Source: Ideonella_A intermedia_A (GTDB taxonomy: Bacteria; Pseudomonadota; Gammaproteobacteria; Burkholderiales; Burkholderiaceae_C). From it: a stretch of DNA of 64,000 bases. The translations under genes and the position numbers were made by a program. Under the pieces are notes generated by a model that searched no databases, had not been told where the DNA came from, and was given only the letters and a program-made list of their open reading frames with translations. The DNA lies in contig CALRPU020000028.1 in the NCBI GenBank assembly GCA_943370175.1, forward strand, positions 11,541-75,540. Reading direction: 5' to 3'. Position 1 is the stretch's first letter; the number at the start of each line of letters is the position of its first letter. Shown here piece after piece: positions 38,227 to 46,808 of this stretch.

Positions 38227-38910
38227 TCAGGCCGGTGCGCGTTGCAGCCTGTGGTAAGCCGTTTGTCGCCGTGCTTCGCCCAACGGAGCACCAGCCAGGG
38301 TGGCCGCGACGATGCGTTCTTCGGCATGGCGAAGCGCCAAGGCGCGTTCGAAGACCTCGGCGGCGCAGGCCTGTGGAACCACAACCACCCCGTCGTCGTC
38401 GGCCACGATCCAATCGCCGGCGGCCACGCGCACGTCGCCCAGGCTGACGACCCCGCCCACCGACTCCACCTGGACACGGTCCTTGCCGGTGCGCATGAAG
38501 CGGCCGCAGGCGTAGAGCGGATAGCCGACCTGCTCCGCTTCGGCGGTATCGCGGCAAACGCCATGGACCACCGTGCCACCGATGCCGCGGTGCGCCGCCA
38601 GCTGGCTGAGAATGCCGCCCCAGACCGTGCAGTCCACGCGGCCGGCGTTGTCCAGCACGACGACCGCGCCTTCCGGCGTCTCGTCCAGGTAGTCCCCGAC
38701 CGTGCCGGGATTCGTGGTGTCCACCGGCGCGTAGCGGACGGTGTAGGCCGGTCCGAACAGGCGCTTGCGACCCGCGACGTGGCCGACGCCCAGGACGCTG
38801 CCTGGCAGACGCATCGCGTCGAGCGCATCGGAAACCTCGGCAGTGCTGAGTTGGCTGACACCGGCGGGAAGACGCGCCATCAACTCATTGAACGTGGGCG
38901 TGGGGGTCAT
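38227..38910 (-). CDS. RraA-like aldolase/decarboxylase, copy 2
   Basis: RraA-fold protein of 227 residues, starting the operon. HGVCRDTAEAEQVGYPLY has the Arg-Asp pair of the active aldolases; GPAYTVRYAP and AADDDGVVVVPQ-like (VADDDGVVVVP) complete the fold. It differs much from the copy at 36559, with a longer N terminus, so the two probably have different substrates. GAGGAG precedes the ATG. It diverges from the second lysR gene. Confidence 0.86.
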   Translation of the reverse strand: MTPTPTFNELMARLPAGVSQLSTAEVSDALDAMRLPGSVLGVGHVAGRKRLFGPAYTVRYAPVDTTNPGTVGDYLDETPEGAVVVLDNAGRVDCTVWGGILSQLAAHRGIGGTVVHGVCRDTAEAEQVGYPLYACGRFMRTGKDRVQVESVGGVVSLGDVRVAAGDWIVADDDGVVVVPQACAAEVFERALALRHAEERIVAATLAGAPLGEARRQTAYHRLQRAPA

Positions 38911-38937
38911 CGGACGCTCCTCATTGACATGACCCAG

Positions 38938-38985
38938 TATCGAGTGCAGAGAATCCGCTGGCAAACGTCAAATATTGAATGCAGA
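38938..38985. promoter_or_regulatory. Direct repeat in the RraA/lysR divergon (candidate LysR site)
   Basis: TAT(C/T)GA(G/A)TGCAGA occurs at 38938-38950 and at 38973-38985, 11 of 13 bases alike, 35 bases apart, in the 85-base region between the two divergent starts. A TTGACG (complement 38966-38971) lies between the copies. Confidence 0.4.
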
Positions 38986-38995
38986 ATCAACTTTC

Positions 38996-39955
38996 ATGAA
39001 CTTGCGCCAGCTCCGATACTTCGTCGAGATCGCCGACACCGGCAGTGCCGCAGCGGCCGCGGTCCGGCTGCACGTCGCCCCCACGGCCTTGAGCATGCAA
39101 TTGGCGTCGCTCGAGAGCGATCTCGGCGGGCAGCTGTTCGACCGGTCACGGCGGCCGATGGAGCTGACGAGCTTGGGTCGCTACTTCCACCCGCGCGCCA
39201 AAGTCCTGTTGGCTGAAGCCCGTCGATTGCACGAAGAGGCCGTGGGCGTGGCCAGCGGGCGCACGGGTGTGATGGCCGTTGGCTACACCCGGTCGACGAT
39301 CTTTTCGATCCTTCCGGCAGCCATTCAACGCTTTCGAGCCACCCACGCCGGCGTGCGGATCGAACTGATTGCCATGCTGTCCGAGCATCAGCATGAGGCC
39401 CTGCGTTCCGGGCGGATCCAGGTCGGTGTGTCGCGTTATCTCGGGCCGGCGCCGCCGCTCGAGGGCTTCACGTTCGAACGCCTGCTGGATGATCCTTTCG
39501 TGGCGGTCGTTCCGTTGGCTCATCCGTTGGCCCGGCGCAAGACAGTCCGCGGCGAGGAGCTCGGCGCGCTTGGCCTGATCACCTATCCCCGTGACCCGCA
39601 GAGCCGCTTTGCCGAGCACACGGTGTCAGTTCTCAGGGCAGCAGGGAGTTTGGCTCCTGTCGCCTATGAGGCTGATGACATCCACACGGCACTGGGCATG
39701 GTCGCCTCAGGCCTGGGCTGCTGCCTGGTCGGACGCTCGGTCGGCGTGGCCAATCGACGCGATCTGGCCTTTGTGCGTCTCTCCGGTGTCAAGGACAGTG
39801 CGGCGGTCTACGCCGTGACCCGGGCCGACGAGCAGGACACGGCTGTGAACTGGCTGGTCGAAGCCCTGGTCTCGACGACGCGGCGGTCCACTGACGCTGC
39901 GACCCGCGTGCAAGCCAAGCGGTCGGGTCGACCGACGGGTGGAACGCTGCGCTGA
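38996..39955 (+). CDS. LysR family regulator of the RraA-Bug-RraA operon
   Basis: LysR-type regulator of 319 residues. MNLRQLRYFVEIADTGSAAAAAVRLHVAPTALSMQLASLESDLGGQLFDR is the helix-turn-helix; ALSMQL replaces the common AVSRQI. The effector domain follows (VMAVGYTRSTIFSILPAAIQRF). I use the ATG at MNLRQL; an upstream TTG at 38975 would add seven residues. It diverges from the RraA operon, its likely target. Effector probably a di- or tricarboxylate or aldol product, by inference. Confidence 0.92.
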   Translation: MNLRQLRYFVEIADTGSAAAAAVRLHVAPTALSMQLASLESDLGGQLFDRSRRPMELTSLGRYFHPRAKVLLAEARRLHEEAVGVASGRTGVMAVGYTRSTIFSILPAAIQRFRATHAGVRIELIAMLSEHQHEALRSGRIQVGVSRYLGPAPPLEGFTFERLLDDPFVAVVPLAHPLARRKTVRGEELGALGLITYPRDPQSRFAEHTVSVLRAAGSLAPVAYEADDIHTALGMVASGLGCCLVGRSVGVANRRDLAFVRLSGVKDSAAVYAVTRADEQDTAVNWLVEALVSTTRRSTDAATRVQAKRSGRPTGGTLR

Positions 39956-40132
39956 GATGGCGACATCGCGATCGACCCTGGCCTGCCGATCGCTGTGGGC
40001 TCAAGCGCCACATCCTCCGACACCTGACACGCTCGGCTCGGCGAGGTGGCGTGATGAGACCCCTCACCGCACCGCACAGACCTCCCGCGACGACGCGCCG
40101 GGTGTGCCGAGTGTTTCGCTGGGTTGGCGATT

Positions 40133-40151
40133 GCATCAGATTCGCTGATGC
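40133..40151. repeat. Perfect 7-bp inverted repeat upstream of the amino-acid ABC operon
   Basis: GCATCAG and CTGATGC flank five bases, about 96-114 bases before the binding-protein start. Together with the next repeat it is the main structure in the 291-base gap 39956-40246; the rest shows no gene. Confidence 0.5.
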
Positions 40152-40177
40152 TAGGGTCAATAAACAGCGCTTCATGA

Positions 40178-40199
40178 ATTGTTCGTTGTCTCAAACAAT
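40178..40199. promoter_or_regulatory. ATTGTT-N10-AACAAT inverted repeat (candidate operator)
   Basis: A perfect 6-base inverted repeat with 10 bases between arms, 48 bases before the binding-protein start, in a locally AT-rich stretch. It suits a dimeric regulator; no dedicated regulator gene lies next to the operon except the LysR gene upstream. Confidence 0.4.
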
Positions 40200-40246
40200 C
40201 TGCTGACTGGGCCTTCTTCGGCTCATCCCTCAACGGAGACAACGAG

Positions 40247-41149
40247 ATGCAAGTGAAGATCGTGTTCGGAGCCCTCGCGTTGGCCGTGGGTGCTTCTGTG
40301 TGCGCACAAGATGCGTCCGGAACGCTGGCCAAGGTCGCGGAAACCAAGGTGTTCACCATCGGCCACCGGGAGAGTGCGCTCCCTCTGTCCTTCTTTGACG
40401 ACAAACAGAAGCCCGTGGGTTACGTCGTCGACCTCTGCGTCCAAGTGGCTGAAGCGGTCAAGAAGTCGCTGAAGCTGTCGCAGATGGAGGTGAAGTTCGT
40501 GCCCGTCAGCGCCTCCACGCGCATCCCGTTGATTGCCAATGGCACGATCGACCTGGAGTGCGGTTCGACAACCAACAACGTCGAGCGGCAAAGGCAGGTG
40601 GCCTTCTCTGTCACGACTTTCGTTGCAGCCAATCGGTTTGCAGCAAAAAAGGCCGATGGGCTGTCGACGCTGAACGACCTGAAGGGCCGCCCCGTCACAT
40701 CCACGGCGGGTTCGAACAACATTCAACAGATCACGAGCGTGAATGCGTCGCGCTCGCTGGGCCTGACGATCCTGCCGGCCAAGGACCACGCCGAGGGCTT
40801 TCTCATGCTCGAAACCGGTCGGGCCAAAGCGTTCGTGATGGACGACATCCTGCTGGCAGGTCTGATCGCGAACTCACGCGAACCGGGCGCTTACACGGTC
40901 TCCCCAGAGCCCCTGTCGGCTGAACCGTACGCACTCATGATGCGGATGAACGATCCGGCCTTCAAGAAGCTGGTTGACGCGACGCTGGTCGGTCTCTACA
41001 AGTCCGGCGGCATTGAGACCCTGTACAAGAAGTGGTTCGAATCGCCGATTCCGCCGCGGGGCATCAACCTCAACCTGCCGCCGAGTGCTGCCTTGCGGAA
41101 GGTGTGGCAAACACCGACCGATTCGCCCGATCAGAGCACGTACCAGTGA
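40247..41149 (+). CDS. Amino-acid ABC transporter substrate-binding protein (GltI-like)
   Basis: Periplasmic binding protein of 300 residues (SBP_bac_3) with signal peptide MQVKIVFGALALAVGASVCA. DLCVQVAEAVKKSL, ASTRIPLIANGTIDLECGSTTNN and MNDPAFKKLVDATLVGLYKSGGIETLYKKWF align throughout with the orphan protein at 27852. GGAG lies 9 bases before the ATG. It begins an operon with two permeases, two aminotransferases and the ATPase. GltI-like proteins bind glutamate or aspartate; the binding residues cannot be judged without alignment. Confidence 0.93.
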   Translation: MQVKIVFGALALAVGASVCAQDASGTLAKVAETKVFTIGHRESALPLSFFDDKQKPVGYVVDLCVQVAEAVKKSLKLSQMEVKFVPVSASTRIPLIANGTIDLECGSTTNNVERQRQVAFSVTTFVAANRFAAKKADGLSTLNDLKGRPVTSTAGSNNIQQITSVNASRSLGLTILPAKDHAEGFLMLETGRAKAFVMDDILLAGLIANSREPGAYTVSPEPLSAEPYALMMRMNDPAFKKLVDATLVGLYKSGGIETLYKKWFESPIPPRGINLNLPPSAALRKVWQTPTDSPDQSTYQ

Positions 41150-41182
41150 CGACCGCCAACCACCCACAGGCGCGCATCCGAC

Positions 41183-41899
41183 ATGGACTACAAGTGGCGT
41201 TGGGACGTCTTCCTGACCCCAGCATTGGATGGGTCGGGCAACTACGCCCAGTTTCTGCTGAGCGGGCTGTTGATGACGCTTGCCACGGCTGGGCTCGCAT
41301 GGCTGATTGCGGTGTTGGTCGGGACCGTGGTCGGCATCGCGCGCACCTTGCCGTCCCGCGCCGCGGGTGCAGTGGCCAGAGCCTACGTGGAAGTTTTTCG
41401 CAACGTTCCCCTGCTGGTTCAGATCTTCCTCTGGTACTTCGTCCTGCCTGAGGTGGTCCCGCAGGCCCTGGGCACCTGGCTGAAGGCGCAGCCACAGGCG
41501 GCCTTCTACACGGCCGTTGTGGGCCTGGGCCTGTACACGTCGGCACGCATCGCGGAGCAGATCCGTGCGGGCATCAACGCGGTGCCCAAAGGGCAGCGAC
41601 TTGCTGGCCTGGCCATGGGCCTCACGCTTGCTCAGGTCTACCACCATGTGTTGCTCCCGCGCGTGTTCGTCACCATGCTGCCCGCGCTCACCTCCGAGGC
41701 GCTGGGCATCGTGAAGAACAGCTCGGTCGCCCTGACCATCGGGTTGCTGGAACTGACGGCCCAGGCGCGCGCGATGCAGGAGATGACCTTCCAGGTTTTC
41801 GAGGCCTTCATGGCCGCCACGCTGCTCTACCTGCTGGTCAACACGGTCATCGTTCGCATCATGCGGTTGATCGAGCGTCGCACGACGATCGTGGGGTGA
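41183..41899 (+). CDS. Amino-acid ABC transporter permease (GltJ-like)
   Basis: Inner-membrane permease of 238 residues in the HisM/GltJ group. About five helices are visible. YVEVFRNVPLLVQIFLWYFVLPEVVP is the conserved start of the permease core and EQIRAGINAVPKGQRLAGLAMGLT the EAA loop that contacts the ATPase. It works with the permease that follows 6 bases later; the ATPase gene lies farther down the operon. Confidence 0.92.
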   Translation: MDYKWRWDVFLTPALDGSGNYAQFLLSGLLMTLATAGLAWLIAVLVGTVVGIARTLPSRAAGAVARAYVEVFRNVPLLVQIFLWYFVLPEVVPQALGTWLKAQPQAAFYTAVVGLGLYTSARIAEQIRAGINAVPKGQRLAGLAMGLTLAQVYHHVLLPRVFVTMLPALTSEALGIVKNSSVALTIGLLELTAQARAMQEMTFQVFEAFMAATLLYLLVNTVIVRIMRLIERRTTIVG

Positions 41900-41905
41900 C
41901 CGGAC

Positions 41906-42598
41906 ATGAACAGCAGTTTCGATTGGGACGTCATCCAGCGCTCCCTTGGCTACGTGCTGATCGATGGCCTCGGGTTCACGCTCAGTCTCACCATCGTCGC
42001 CACGGTGGGCGGTCTGTTGCTTGGTGCGGTCCTGGCAGCCATCCGGGAGTCGAGGTCCAGGGTGCTTTCCAAGGCGGCGGAGATCTACGTCAATGCCATC
42101 CGCTCGCTGCCTTTGCTCCTGGTGATTTTCTGGTTCTACTTTCTCATTCCTTGGGTCGCCCAGGTGGTGACGCAATCTTCACGGCCCATCCCGGTCGGCG
42201 CGAACAGTTCCGCCTTCATCACGTTCACGCTCTTCGAGGCCGCCTACTTCTCGGAGATCATTCGCGCCGGCATTCGCAGCGTGCGTCCCGGGCAGGTCAA
42301 CGCCGGGGTTGCGCTCGGCATGACGCATCGCCAGGTGATGACCTTCGTCGTCTTGCCCCAGGCCGCAAGGAACATGCTGCCGGTGCTGCTCACGCAGACC
42401 ATCATTCTTTTCCAAGACACGTCGCTGGTCTATGTGCTGTCGCTGACCGACCTGCTCGGTGCCGCGAGCAAGGTCGCCCAGCGCGATGGTCGCCTCGTCG
42501 AGATGTACCTTTTCGCCGCGGCGGTCTACTTCAGCATTTCGCTTGCGGCGTCGAGCCTGGTCCAGCGGCTGCAGCGGCGCGTGGATCTTTCGCGGTGA
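41906..42598 (+). CDS. Amino-acid ABC transporter permease (GltK-like)
   Basis: Second permease, 230 residues. YVNAIRSLPLLLVIFWFYFLIPW and the EAA loop EIIRAGIRSVRPGQVNAGVALGMTHRQV are typical of GltK. LTQTIILFQDTSLVYVLSLTDLLGAASKVAQRDGR matches the end of this family. The gene follows gltJ-like closely. Confidence 0.92.
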   Translation: MNSSFDWDVIQRSLGYVLIDGLGFTLSLTIVATVGGLLLGAVLAAIRESRSRVLSKAAEIYVNAIRSLPLLLVIFWFYFLIPWVAQVVTQSSRPIPVGANSSAFITFTLFEAAYFSEIIRAGIRSVRPGQVNAGVALGMTHRQVMTFVVLPQAARNMLPVLLTQTIILFQDTSLVYVLSLTDLLGAASKVAQRDGRLVEMYLFAAAVYFSISLAASSLVQRLQRRVDLSR

Positions 42599-42631
42599 CC
42601 AAGCCTGACCAAGCCTGACGAGGCCATACCC

Positions 42632-43858
42632 ATGACTGACCATGCCACAGACGACAGCGGCCGGACCCCAGCCGCCGCACTGGGTCTTGCCGCCCGACCG
42701 TACTTCCCACTGCGCGATGCCGTGTTCGTGAATCACGGCTCCTATGGTTCCACGCCGTTGCCGGTGCTCGCGGCCCAAGACGCCGCTCGCAGGCAGATGG
42801 AGTCGTGGCCATCCCACTTCTTCGCCAAGGAGGCGCCGCGACGGATTCGGGAGACCGCAGACACCTTGGGTGGGTTTCTTGGGGTCAACGGACACGACCT
42901 CGTCTTCACTGCCAACGCCAGCGACGGCACCAATGCCGTGCTCAGTTCGCTGAGGCTCAGCCCATCGGACGAGATCGTTCTCCACGACCAGACCTACGAG
43001 GCGACCAAGCTCGCCGCTGCGCGTGTCTGCCGGCGGGCCGGTGCGGCAGTGCGGTGGGTTCGGTATCCGGTGCCCTGGCACGGCGAGGACTTGAACGCGT
43101 CCTTCGTTTCGGCCATCGGGCCCAGGACCAGGCTGGTGGTGTTGGACCACATCCTTTCGTCGACCGGTGCCTTGATGCCGGTCGCGGAGATCGTTCAGGC
43201 GATCCGAGCCACCCGGGAAGGCAGGGCGCTTCCCATCCTGATCGATGGCGCCCACGGTCCCGGCCAGGTGGCGGTCGACATCGACGCCATCGGTGCGACC
43301 TACTACACCAGCAACGCGCACAAGTGGCTGCTGGGGCCCAAGGGCGTCGGGCTGCTGTGGGTCGCGAAGGAGGCCCAGGCCGACATCGGGCCGAACATTG
43401 CTTCCTTGCAGTCGGAGATGGGATTCCTGCGGGCCTTTGACTACCCAGGCACACGCGATCCGAGCGGGATTCTGTCCCTGAGTGCGTGCCTCAGGTTCCG
43501 CGCGGACGTGCTCGGCGGTGAGGCCGCGATCCAGCATCACGCGCGCACGCTCGTTCATGGCGCATCTCGGCGTCTGCTGGAACGTTGGGGAACGGAGCTC
43601 GCGGCGCCGCTGGAGTGCCACGGCTCGATGGCCGCCATCCGGCTGCCGTCCCGCGCGACGGGCACCAAGGACGCGGCACTCCAACTGCAGGACCGCTTGT
43701 GGCAGGAGCACCGGGTCGACACCAAGGTCACTGCCATCGGTGGTGCGCTGTGGTTGCGGATCTCCTGCGCCCCTTACAACGTGGTCGACGACTTCGAGCA
43801 ACTGGGCGAGGCCGTGGACCGTTGCATGGACGGCTGGCCAATCACTCCACCTGCCTGA
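42632..43858 (+). CDS. Class V aminotransferase, isopenicillin-N-epimerase-like
   Basis: PLP enzyme of 408 residues, class V (NifS/isopenicillin N epimerase group). FVNHGSYGSTPLPVL at the N terminus is typical of the epimerase-like group, and ILIDGAHGPGQVAVDIDAIGATYYTSNAHKWLLGPKG carries PLP-lysine K231. Members epimerise, desulfurise or transaminate amino acids. Because it sits inside an amino-acid transport operon, it may racemise or deaminate the imported compound; activity cannot be fixed from sequence. Confidence 0.87.
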   Translation: MTDHATDDSGRTPAAALGLAARPYFPLRDAVFVNHGSYGSTPLPVLAAQDAARRQMESWPSHFFAKEAPRRIRETADTLGGFLGVNGHDLVFTANASDGTNAVLSSLRLSPSDEIVLHDQTYEATKLAAARVCRRAGAAVRWVRYPVPWHGEDLNASFVSAIGPRTRLVVLDHILSSTGALMPVAEIVQAIRATREGRALPILIDGAHGPGQVAVDIDAIGATYYTSNAHKWLLGPKGVGLLWVAKEAQADIGPNIASLQSEMGFLRAFDYPGTRDPSGILSLSACLRFRADVLGGEAAIQHHARTLVHGASRRLLERWGTELAAPLECHGSMAAIRLPSRATGTKDAALQLQDRLWQEHRVDTKVTAIGGALWLRISCAPYNVVDDFEQLGEAVDRCMDGWPITPPA

Positions 43859-43861
43859 CGC

Positions 43862-44049
43862 TTGGACACCTCATTAATTCGAGCAACGCACATGCGCGCT
43901 GTGCTTTTGCATCGGTCTCGGGCTTCGACGGTGCCACAAGCCGGTCCAGGTGATGTCGGCAAACGGCTGGCGGCCTCCAGTGATGCTGCCGAACGGGCAC
44001 CGCACGGCGGTCGCGTTCCAGTGGTGCCCATCCAATTGAAGGAACTCTC
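43862..44049 (+). other. 188-base gap between the two aminotransferase genes
   Basis: This gap is unusually long for the operon. A short frame from the ATG at 43892 reads MRAVLLHR and later PQAGPGDV, which resembles the N terminus of zinc-type alcohol dehydrogenases or quinone reductases, then loses similarity and runs into the next start. It may be the remnant of a lost gene; evidence is weak. Confidence 0.25.
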
Positions 44050-45267
44050 ATGACCGCCAACGTACAGAGACTCAATGCCCATCTGGCAAAGGCCAAGGCG
44101 TCCGCGACCTTGCGCATGATCGACCGCGTCGCGGAGCGGCGCGCGGTGGGGGCTCGCGTCATCTCGCTGTCGGCGGGCGAGCCGGACTTCGACACGCCCG
44201 CCCATGTGCGCGAGGCAGGCATCGCTGCCATCAACGCGGGCCACACGCGTTACACACAGGTGGCTGGCGTCCGCGCCCTGCGTGAAGCGATCGCTTCCAA
44301 GTTCCAGAGGGAGAACGGTCTGAGTGTCGAATGGCGTGACACCATCGTGTGCTCTGGCGGCAAGCAGGTCCTGTACAACGCCCTGGCCGCGACGCTCAAC
44401 GAGGGCGACGAAGTCATCATCCCCGCGCCCTACTGGGTGAGCTACCCGGAGATGGTCCAGCTGGCCGGGGCAACGGCGGTCACTGTGACCTGCAGCGAAG
44501 CCAGCGGATTCAAGGTCACGCCGCAGATCCTTCGCGACGCGATCAGCCAACGCACCCGGTGGCTGATCCTCAACTCTCCCTCCAACCCGACTGGGGCGGT
44601 CTATTCGCACGGCGAACTGCGCGCGCTGGCCGACGTGCTCCTCGATCATCCCCACGTCCTGATTCTGTCGGACGACATCTACGAGCACCTGATCTTTGAC
44701 GGCGCGCGCTTCAACACCCTGGCCCAGGTCGAACCGCGCTTGGCCGCGCGCACGCTGACGATGAATGGCGTTTCCAAGGCCTATGCGATGACCGGATGGC
44801 GCATCGGCTTCGGCACCGGGCCCCGGTGGTTGCTCGCGGCGATGGAGACACTGCAGAGCCAGCAAACTTCAAGTGCCTGCGCGATCTCGCAGCACGCCGC
44901 GATCGCTGCGCTGAATGGCCCGCAGCAGTTCATCGTCGACTCGAGGACCGCGTTCGAGCGCCGCCGCAACGCGATGGCACGGACACTCAACGCGACGAGA
45001 GGGCTGCGCTGCGCGAGGCCCGCAGGCGCGTTCTACGCCTTCGCGTCTTGCGAAGGCCTCATCGGCCTTCACTCGGCAGGAGGCAGGCATCTGCAGACCG
45101 ACGAGGACGTGGCAATGGCCTTGCTGGACGAGGCGAATGTGGCCGTCGTGCAGGGAAGTGCATTTGGGCTGGGCCCCTACCTGCGGATCGCCTACGCAAT
45201 CGACGACGCGTCCCTTGACCAAGCCTGCCAGGCCATCGCGGACTTCGCAGCATCGAGCAGCACCTGA
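44050..45267 (+). CDS. Class I aminotransferase, aspartate aminotransferase Ib type
   Basis: PLP aminotransferase of 405 residues in the Ib (thermophilic/rhizobial AspAT) group. LSAGEPDFDTPAHVREAGI, TRYTQVAGVRALREAI, NSPSNPTGAVYS, DDIYEHLIFDG, K243 in MNGVSKAYAMTGWRIGF and the C-terminal R-I-A-Y motif are clear. AAGG lies ahead of the ATG. In this operon it probably transfers the amino group of the imported amino acid to a 2-oxo acid. Substrate range not known. Confidence 0.9.
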   Translation: MTANVQRLNAHLAKAKASATLRMIDRVAERRAVGARVISLSAGEPDFDTPAHVREAGIAAINAGHTRYTQVAGVRALREAIASKFQRENGLSVEWRDTIVCSGGKQVLYNALAATLNEGDEVIIPAPYWVSYPEMVQLAGATAVTVTCSEASGFKVTPQILRDAISQRTRWLILNSPSNPTGAVYSHGELRALADVLLDHPHVLILSDDIYEHLIFDGARFNTLAQVEPRLAARTLTMNGVSKAYAMTGWRIGFGTGPRWLLAAMETLQSQQTSSACAISQHAAIAALNGPQQFIVDSRTAFERRRNAMARTLNATRGLRCARPAGAFYAFASCEGLIGLHSAGGRHLQTDEDVAMALLDEANVAVVQGSAFGLGPYLRIAYAIDDASLDQACQAIADFAASSST

Positions 45268-45338
45268 TTCGTCATCCGCCATCAATGCGCTCGCACGCAG
45301 TGCGCCAACTGGGCGCAGGAATCCTTCAGGAGCTTCAG

Positions 45339-46073
45339 ATGATCCAGCTGTCAGGCGTGAGCAAGTGGTACGGTGCGACTCAGGTGCTGAACGATTGCAC
45401 GACGCGGATCAACAAGGGCGAGGTCGTCGTCGTCTGCGGGCCGTCGGGCTCGGGCAAGTCAACGCTGATCAAGACGGTGAACGCGCTCGAGCCGTTCCAG
45501 AAGGGCGACATCGTCGTCGACGGCATTTCGATCTCGGACCCGAAGACCGACCTGCCCAAGCTGCGCGCGCGGGTGGGCATGGTGTTCCAGCATTTCGAGC
45601 TGTTCCCGCACTTGAACGTGACCGAGAACCTGACGCTGGCGCAGATCAAGGTGCTCGGCCGCAGCCCGGATGACGCCAAGACGCGGGGCCTGAAGATGCT
45701 CGACCGCGTGGGCCTGATGACCCACAAGGACAAATTCCCTGGCCAGCTGTCCGGCGGCCAGCAGCAGCGCGTGGCGATCGCCCGCGCGCTGAGCATGGAC
45801 CCGATCGTGATGCTGTTCGACGAGCCCACCTCGGCGCTCGACCCTGAGATGGTCGGCGAGGTGCTCGATGTGATGGTGCAACTGGCCCAGGAGGGCATGA
45901 CGATGATGGTCGTCACGCACGAGATGGGCTTCGCGCGCAAGGTCAGCCACCGCGTCATCTTCATGGACGCGGGCAAGGTCGTCGAGGACTGCGAAAAGGA
46001 AGCGTTCTTCGGCGACGCCAACAAGCGCACGCCGCGGGCAAAAGACTTCCTCGCCAAAATCCTCAATCACTGA
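45339..46073 (+). CDS. Amino-acid ABC transporter ATP-binding protein (GltL-like)
   Basis: Cytoplasmic ATPase of 244 residues. Walker A is GPSGSGKSTLIKT, the signature LSGGQQQRVAIARAL, Walker B VMLFDEPTSALDPEM and the H-loop VVTHEMGFA. The start at MIQLSGVSKWYG has AGGAG upstream; an earlier ATG lacks family character. It closes the operon begun at 40247 and completes a GltIJKL-type polar amino-acid importer that might also serve the orphan receptor at 27852. Confidence 0.95.
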   Translation: MIQLSGVSKWYGATQVLNDCTTRINKGEVVVVCGPSGSGKSTLIKTVNALEPFQKGDIVVDGISISDPKTDLPKLRARVGMVFQHFELFPHLNVTENLTLAQIKVLGRSPDDAKTRGLKMLDRVGLMTHKDKFPGQLSGGQQQRVAIARALSMDPIVMLFDEPTSALDPEMVGEVLDVMVQLAQEGMTMMVVTHEMGFARKVSHRVIFMDAGKVVEDCEKEAFFGDANKRTPRAKDFLAKILNH

Positions 46074-46115
46074 CCGGCAAGCTGGCCACTCCGCACCCAT
46101 GACGGGTTGCCGCTG

Positions 46116-46139
46116 TCGTGGCGGTCGTGGCGGTCGTGG
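46116..46139. repeat. Tandem 9-base repeat
   Basis: TCGTGGCGG occurs twice followed by TCGTGG, in the 232-base gap 46074-46305 between the ATPase gene and the convergent membrane-protein gene. No gene is visible in the rest of this gap. Confidence 0.6.
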
Positions 46140-46305
46140 TGTTCTGGGCCCTGGGCCGCGCGAGGTCCATCGGTTGCAGCGATGTGCGCTGCGAGAGCGA
46201 TGCCCGCCAGCATCCGCTGCGCAACCCTCTGGCATCGAGACGACATGCTGGCGGCTCCGCGACAGGGCGGCTGGGACAGCAGCCACGTCACGGGCGACCC
46301 TGGAT

Positions 46306-46731
46306 TCACCCCGTCCAGCCGCGCCGTGCCGCCATCGTCGCCACGGCGATCTGCGCGACGGCCATCAAGGCGATGAAGGTGGGAAAGGCCACGGTGGCCG
46401 CGGCGCCCTTGTGCGCCATCAGGTCGGTGCCCAGAAACACGTAGCCGAACTGGATCACCACGCCGACCAGCGAGGCGACGTACAGCGCCAAGGTCCAGCG
46501 GGAGCGCAGAAGCAGCGCCACCGCGCCGGCCAAGGCGCCCAGCGTGGCCAACGCGTAGTCCCAGGCGAACCAGGCCGGCAGCGCGCGGTAGAAGGCGAGG
46601 TCCCATGCGCCTTGGTCCGCGGCCATCTTCTCGCCGACGAGGACGTGGCCAACCCACGACGCGACGCCGGCCACCGCCCACAGCAACAGGACGGTGGCCA
46701 GGGCGAGAAACCAACCGGGACGTTGGGGCAT
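46306..46731 (-). CDS. Small membrane protein of unknown function
   Basis: Hydrophobic protein of 141 residues with about four membrane helices (residues about 7-28, 49-68, 75-95, 112-132). I recognise no catalytic motif; the layout resembles small DoxX-like or sugar-transporter-annotated membrane proteins. I start at MPQRPGWF; AAGGAGAA precedes it. VOC-family genes lie upstream on the same strand but 77 bases away. Confidence 0.7.
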   Translation of the reverse strand: MPQRPGWFLALATVLLLWAVAGVASWVGHVLVGEKMAADQGAWDLAFYRALPAWFAWDYALATLGALAGAVALLLRSRWTLALYVASLVGVVIQFGYVFLGTDLMAHKGAAATVAFPTFIALMAVAQIAVATMAARRGWTG

Positions 46732-46808
46732 GTCGTTCTCCTTGATGCGATCGGTGTCGGCGGCGCACCCACCGTGCACTGGCCGCGCGGGGCCGCGGTG
46801 TGGTTTGA

